From positions 3,648,501-3,712,500 of the forward strand of contig JAQPZY010001579.1 of NCBI GenBank assembly GCA_029931535.1: a stretch of 64,000 bases of DNA. Reading direction: 5' to 3'. This document shows positions 57,601 through 64,000 of the stretch, piece after piece. This DNA is from Margaritifera margaritifera. Taxonomy: Eukaryota > Mollusca > Bivalvia > Unionida > Margaritiferidae. The position numbers and the translations under genes were made by a program. The notes under the pieces are model-generated. The model made no database searches. It was not told where the DNA came from and saw only the letters and a program-made list of their open reading frames with translations. Positions within the stretch are counted from its first letter, which is position 1, and the number at the start of each line of letters is the position of its first letter.

Positions 57601-60600
57601 GGCGCATTAAATTTGCAATGACCCTAATTAACCTGGCTTCCGTACATTGTTTTAATTGGTCACTTGGATTATTTTTCATTCAGAGACAATCCCTCTGTAC
57701 TCCACATAAATATTTCCCTTATATTTTTCAGGACGATAGAGTGTTCACTTAATATGTGATTTATGCATCGTCTGACATTATATAAAAGCTTGGTTGTATG
57801 TTAGTATAGTCTATTGAAATCTAATCGAAATGCTGTATAGTTTTGTATGCAGGAAAGGGCACTAAATACTGGAGACTGTTTTTTTTTTCAAGGCCCAAAT
57901 ATACAGATAGCATTCTCAACAAACACTTTATTGGAGAGAGAATATATTTCACTTTTTTTAGTTTAAGTGACACATATCCTTTTCATTTGAAACATATAAA
58001 CCTGAAGGAAGAAATAAACCATGTCTTTTTCGCTAACCAAGAGTCGTCGAACCACTTCGTTCCACATCTACCATTGACATATGAAGCCAGACCGATCCGC
58101 TATCTGTTTGGACGCAGCTGAAAGAAAGTGATCCAATCCGATTGCGCGTTTTATTGACCTATAAATATAGCTGGGAATAATTGTACCAGACACTGTAGAT
58201 AACGAATCGTATCGCATGCCAGTTTCTCCAATTTAAACCGTTCACAAATAAGACTTCCTTTCAAGTTAGGGCATGTGTGGACATCATTGAAGACACCGTA
58301 TTAAATATCTAACGTCTTAAACGAGCCACTGAACTGGTCAATATAATTTGCTTGCTACTGGAAATAACTCTTTCATCAGCAAGAGGGCACTTGTTTAAAA
58401 CACTGGTTCGGCTAGCTATACCTGTCACGGGTCGGTGTGTAACGATGTGGTTTGACGATCCGTTCCTAGCGAAGATGCGATAATGACTGCACGATTAAAA
58501 GCTTCACTGTTTCGGATAAAAATGTTTGCATACCGTTCTATCTTTCCATAATTTTATATTTAATTCTATTTAATTATATACACTTCATCACTTAAGAATC
58601 AACATAATTTTAATAGTCGAATAATTTTTGTTCTCCTTGTTTTCCAAATAGTTGTGCATCTGTTGTCGATGTTTTAGTTCGAAAATAAGATTTTTCTCGT
58701 ATTATCCATATTAACTCTTACGTGTAATTTCAGCTGACATTTTTGTGTTTACGATAACAAAATCAGTCTCCTAGGGATAAAGGTAAACGATTCTTTCTTC
58801 TTTCAAACTTACTTCGTACGGAAGTTTTCAAAGTAGGGTTACTAATTACACATTGAACTTTCTTAGATGATAAACTTATCGAGTTTATATATTATTTTTT
58901 TTCATGAGACGGAGGTTTTTCACTAAAAATTCTTAATAGTATTAAAGGGAAGCCCTTTCGATACAAAGGCGATTGTTTTTGTATAACAGAGCTGGGACCA
59001 AGTCCTTACACCATGTCCTTTTCAACTTATGCTAAAAACAAAGGATAAACATGGAAACAAAATAAACTCTATCTGATGATAAGAAATACTTTATTCTGGA
59101 GTATCGATGTCTGGAAAAAATTCGGTGTCAAATGTCACTTCATGAGGCATATCGCAAAATATGTATCAATTAAGGCCATGATGATTAATTTCTAAATTTA
59201 ATTTTGGTCGTGTAATCCTACATCTGCTTTTGTCATTTTTTAGTGTCCTTGTGTACATCAAGGAATATCTTTCATTTTTGTCCATATTTTCGGTATAATT
59301 TGGTACTAATGCGGTATCAGTTTACAATATGTAACCTACAAGGATATTGTCGAAGACATATGTGAACAATAACAGAATGGGTGATATCTGCACAAAATTG
59401 CATACTTGTTCAGTAGCTAGTATGTAGTTCGTTCCTCAAACACACTTTCATTATTTTACTTTCATCACAAGACATTACACTTAGCTCTAATAAAATTAAA
59501 ATATTTGTTAATAACATACCATTTTCAGACGAATAAATTGTATAAGGATACAACACATTCGTAATAAACTATATCATTGTCCTCTTGGAAGACTTTTTGT
59601 GATTCGAATAAACAAGGATAACTAGCAAGAAACGAGCTTCAGCAATGATGAAACAATTATGTCCCATGTGCACAATAATAAACATTTTACGTCCTCATAT
59701 ATAAGTGATGTATCTCTTAAATGTTTTTTTTTATTGTCTGATATGATGTAAATTATTATGGCGTTTGAAATGCATTTTACCATATTGATTTTTTATCATC
59801 TAACTTGGTACAAGTTCTGAATTCTAAAACACGAGTTTCTGGAAAAGGGTTCGAATCAACTTATTTTATTTTGTAGTACACACCAAACAATAAAAAACCA
59901 TTGACGCAGTGCATTTGAAATTGCTCTAAAAACGTTTCTCCTCTCTTATGACACAATTCATTTGGCAATTCAGCTGGAATTATAACATCGACGTTCAAAC
60001 GGAAAATAATATATACATTTAAGTAACTTTCGGTGAAAGTAAAATCTGTCACAGAATGATTCACGTAAACTTTTTTCATTGAACATATTCGTATTATTCG
60101 AATTCACTTTCATTATGTTGACAGTTTTTTTTTACCGGTTACGTTGATTATATGAATAGTCCGGCTTGCAGGATCAGCATGGTGACATTTTGTTGCTTTT
60201 TGTAAAGTAATTCCTTTATTCAAAAATAACTTTGAGCATCGTATTGACTGCAAAACAAGAGTACACGTACGAGTGTGCTAGTAAAAAATAAAAGTCAGTG
60301 AATATTTCAATGTTGGTAAAAGTAGCTAAGTAATGGGGCTATTTATAGATCACTGAGAAAGCGAATACCCCGTGGATAAGTGCTTATACACGTATTTCAT
60401 TGTAGAAATTAAAAATTAATTTAAGAAAGAATATTAGTGTTCATTTGAAAGACATCGTAAATAATTAAAAACAAAAGAGGAAGCATGAAACAAGTCAAAT
60501 AATATTTAGACAATATTGCAATCCGTCTCGATTACCTACATCGACTCCACTAATATCCAGCTGCAGTACCATATAGTGCATGTAGTGAAACGTCCAACTG

Positions 60601-61831
60601 TTTTTACTGGCATATGCCCAATCGTCTTACATTTTGCGTGGAATATCGTTTCAATTTTCAGAGTTTTATTTGCAGCACAGGATTAGGATAACTATATAAA
60701 TGGAACCAACTTGGTTCTGTAGACCGGTTGCTACTTCAGTGTGCGTCATGGCACTAATATAATTACCATAATTATATTTATGCCAGACAAATCATATGAC
60801 TGATTCAACTTCCTTTACGAAGGAAACTGTTGAGACGCTGTTTTATGATTCAGAATAGAGTTTAGTTTATGGTCGTGGAAAAGTTGTTATTTGCAGTAAT
60901 GAAACACACGCGTGACCATTATTTAGCACAAAGAAATATAATTATTTGATATAAACTGTAAATAGTAAGTTTATTCAATCAGCCGTGCACTGGAATACTT
61001 ATATGCCGATTGGAAGCTTTCAAATAAGCGAATAGGCATACGAATTGTTCCCAAATATATACACACTCTGCATTTCTAACAAAAAACGAACTCCAGCGGC
61101 GGATAATAAACTTGGTAATTTCAAACAGAAAGTACAGACACACCATCGTTCGTATATAGAGTCCGATATGGTGGGGGATCTTTACATTAGCTGTGCGAGG
61201 TAAAACTGTTCAATGTTTTTCTTCTTTCATTCATAAGGTAAAACGTATGTATATTGGTAATTAATTCAGGAATTTCACTAGATTATCGGTGCATAAACTG
61301 AATTGACGTATGCTTTTTGAAAGGTCAGTACTTTCTTTTGAGTGTAAATCATCATGTGGACTGTCTGATGCAGCTGAGTTATCTGGCCAGTTTAATTGGC
61401 CTGTTCAGCTGAATGATGGAGGTGATGAGTTGATCATGATGCCTGTGTCAGGTAGGCTGGCAGGTGGTGGACTTCGGCGCCAATGGATTCCGGTCTATCT
61501 GAAGTTGAACCATTGTCCATGTTCCGCCCGCGTGGTGATCTTGGTGAATGTAATCGCTAGAGAACGGTACTTTGAACAAGATTTTGCTTATATTATACTG
61601 TTTAAATAAAGTCTGTAAACATCCGTTAATGTGTTTTTATTGTTTGATTAATCCATTTAATCATTTGATAGGTAGCACCACTTGATCGGGAGCACATTAC
61701 TATTTGAATCATACATTTTAAAATTCAGTTTAGATTACATTACTAGTTGAGTCACCCGTTCTATAGCCAGATAAAGACGTTCTATAACCCACTGGTGGTA
61801 ATTCATACAAAGTCACTTACTAATAAATAAG
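54623..61831. other. Long stretch without recognised features
   Basis: Scattered short open frames with no recognised domain. 61310-61609 (99 codons) lies in locally less AT-rich sequence ('LSDAAELSGQFNWPVQ') and is followed by aataaa at 61604-61609. It could be part of a transcribed unit, but I have no family match. 57843-58121 (92 codons) is likewise unassigned. Confidence 0.4.
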
Positions 61832-62453
61832 CTTGACACAACTGATTGTATGATCGTACACTCTTCTGTAATGTAAACAATTGTGGGATATACACATTAT
61901 ATAGGCTGTTTCGTGTATAAACTGTGTAGATTTTGTACTTTTTCTTTCCATCTTGTAAATACATTTTGTCTGCTTGAAACCAGTCCTTTACCCCTTCCCT
62001 GATCCCCCCCCCCCCTTCGGCCATATATCTGAAAAAATAATTTGCACTCTTTACCATATTGGTTATGTAAGTGATTGAAATCAGGACAAATTGACCAATG
62101 AATACATAGGTTAAAAATAACTTCTTGTGCACGTTGTTTGGTTTCGTCGATAAGTGAACGCATTCATTAGTAATTTGACTTGGCTCTGCGCTACTTACAC
62201 GATTTCCGCCTCGACAATCATCGTTTCATATTATTTCTCTAACCGGATGATAAATGCAAACCACAAGACTGTAACAGAAGAGAATACTGTCATTTTGAGC
62301 AAGTGATTTCAAATAACTCGACATGGAATGTAGGTTTTCAATAGATGTTGATGACATATGCCCATGCTCGACAATCAAACATTAAGACACTACTATATTG
62401 CAACTCGATCTATTTGTACATGTTTTATTCTCAAGCTTTCTTTGAACCTTTTT
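61832..62453. repeat. 622 bp tandem duplication, copy 1
   Basis: Begins 'cttgacacaactg' and runs into an adjacent copy at 62454. The copies differ by a few substitutions and by the length of a C run (62006-62016 here). A minus-strand open frame is shared by both copies (62132-61803 here, 62752-62528 there) and breaks up around the C run. I do not recognise the protein. Confidence 0.93.
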
Positions 62454-63073
62454 CTTGACACAACTGATTGTATGATCGTACACTCTTCTGTAATGTAAAC
62501 AATTGTGGGATATACACATTATATAGGCTATTTCGTGTATAAACTGTGTAGATTTTGTACTTTTTCTTTCCATCTTGTAAATACATTTTGTCTGCTTGAA
62601 ACCAGGCCCTTACCCCTTCCCTGATCCCCCCCCCCTTCGGCCATATATCTGAAAAAATAATTTGCACTCTTTACCATATTGGTTATGTAAGTGATTGAAA
62701 TCAGGACAAATTGACCAATGAATACATAGGTTAAAAATAACTTCTTGTGCACGTTGTTTGGTTTCGTCGATAAGTGAACGCATTCATTAGTAATTTGACT
62801 TGGCTCTGCGCTACTTACACGATTTCCGCCTCGACAATCATCGTTTCATATTATTTCTCTAACCGGATGATAAATGCAAACCACACGACTGTAACAGAAG
62901 ATAATACTGTCACTTTGAGCAAGTGATGTCAAATAGCTCGACATGGAATGTAGGTTTTCAATAGATGTTGATGACATATGCCCATGCTCGACAATCAAAC
63001 ATTAAGACACTACTATATTGCAACTCGATCTATTTGTACATGTTTTATTCTCAAGCTTTCTTTGAACCTTTTC
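62454..63073. repeat. 622 bp tandem duplication, copy 2
   Basis: Second copy, about 620 bp, ending 'tttgaaccttttcttga' before the sequence diverges. The C run (62627-62636) is one base shorter than in copy 1, shifting the apparent minus-strand frame. Confidence 0.93.
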
Positions 63074-64000
63074 TTGAATTAAGAAAAGGTTTTTAGAAGC
63101 ACTTGCTCAATCAGATCTTTTGGGTTCATATTTGCATTGAGTTTTTCAGCTGTGCATAAGAATGTCTTGCTTCCTTCTATGCGTCGCATACCAATGTTCT
63201 CAAACAAAATCGATGGGTTATAGAGATGAACAGTGCTTCCTTGAGAAATCAAAACCCAGATGTTTAGAAATGTGACGTTGAAATTGCTTGCGTGCTAGTC
63301 AAGTGTTAGAAACAAGTAAACTGCGTCATGCAGATTATTGGAAACTGGTTCTACATTAATGCGTGTTCATTGGTCACTGTCATGCCATTCAAAGATTTCT
63401 GTTTAGTACCACGTGACCAAATCATTACCTCATTCCGATCGGTATCTTTGGCGTCTTTGTATATAATATACCGACTCAAAGCTTTTATTAAATGTTTATA
63501 ATTTTAGAATTATTATATGCCATTCAGTTATATGATATTCTAAAATATGTATATTGTATAACGTAACACATGTCATGTAAATGACATAATAATCACCTAT
63601 CAGTTGTAAATGTAATTTTCTCTGCAATGTACTTTGGAAAGGATACCAAAAGGCATTGCCCTTTTTCCAATCCCGACTATCTGTGTTGAAAGAAAATATG
63701 TACTTATTTAATCTTGTTTTACGAAATCGAGAAAAAATTCTCGAAATCAGGGTAAAGTAGCTAAATGATAATTCAGCATCTTCAAGAAGAAGATAAAATA
63801 GTAGTTTTGCATCTGTACAGACGATCCTCTCTTCCAATTAATGACAAATAGCACATCGTTATTTTTCACAAATACATTTTTTAATGAAAAAGATCCACAG
63901 CAACTAAATACTCAGTTGAGAAGTTTCATAGTTTAATCTTATTTTCGCCTCAAATGATAAGATTATGCAAAATTGGATCGAATTTATTACAGTTTCCTCC
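63074..64000. other. No gene seen
   Basis: A 113-codon minus-strand frame (63496-63837) has no recognisable motif. Nothing else noted. Confidence 0.45.

Overview
This is an AT-rich, repeat-dominated piece of an animal genome. I see no convincing host protein-coding gene, rRNA or functional tRNA in it. The mix points to a mollusc, most likely a bivalve: diverged ~150-170 bp tandem units with the wording 'ccaaacttgatagaaag' and 'gcctttca' that end in 'ttgggcctcttgg' (21.8-22.7 kb), Penelope-like elements, Gypsy elements of the Gmr1 type, and long (TA)n and (GA)n microsatellites. The host assignment is an inference from repeat style, not from a gene.

Layout. 1-8.2 kb: AT-rich sequence with a broken Penelope-like element (PLE1, 2.9-4.1 kb, + strand), two (TA)n tracts, a ~700 bp minisatellite of ~25 bp units (6.9-7.6 kb) and a (GA)n tract. 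8.2-14.3 kb: old Gypsy element A, inserted inside a 26 bp tandem array. 15.3-21.4 kb: degraded Gypsy element B. 21.4-30.4 kb: diverged tandem repeats, a tRNA-derived SINE with a 12 bp target duplication, and a hAT-type MITE with a perfect 8 bp target duplication. 30.4-31.8 kb: a second Penelope-like element (PLE2). 31.8-47.6 kb: mostly featureless, with a solo LTR fragment, a short non-LTR RT scrap, a (TA)n tract and the 3' half of a LINE ending in an (ATT)n tail. 47.6-54.2 kb: nearly intact, young Gypsy element C. 54.2-64 kb: mostly unassigned, with a 37 bp x3 array and a 622 bp tandem duplication.

The most informative part is the set of three related Gypsy elements, all on the minus strand. 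In element C the order is LTR-gag-protease-integrase-reverse transcriptase-RNase H-LTR. The integrase lies upstream of the RT, the Ty1/copia-like order that defines the Gmr1 group within Ty3/Gypsy. Gag contains a charged coiled coil, a capsid region resembling the ancestor of the vertebrate SCAN domain, and a CCHC knuckle. Element C has LTRs of equal length (744 bp, about five differences by eye), a 4 bp target duplication, a PBS-like site, a polypurine tract and LTR promoter motifs. Three point lesions interrupt its reading frame: one in-frame UGA in gag and two single-base homopolymer indels. The same UGA is found in element A but not in B. Elements A and B show successive stages of decay, including loss of the in-frame YIDD motif (A) and deletions of the integrase catalytic core and RNase H (B).
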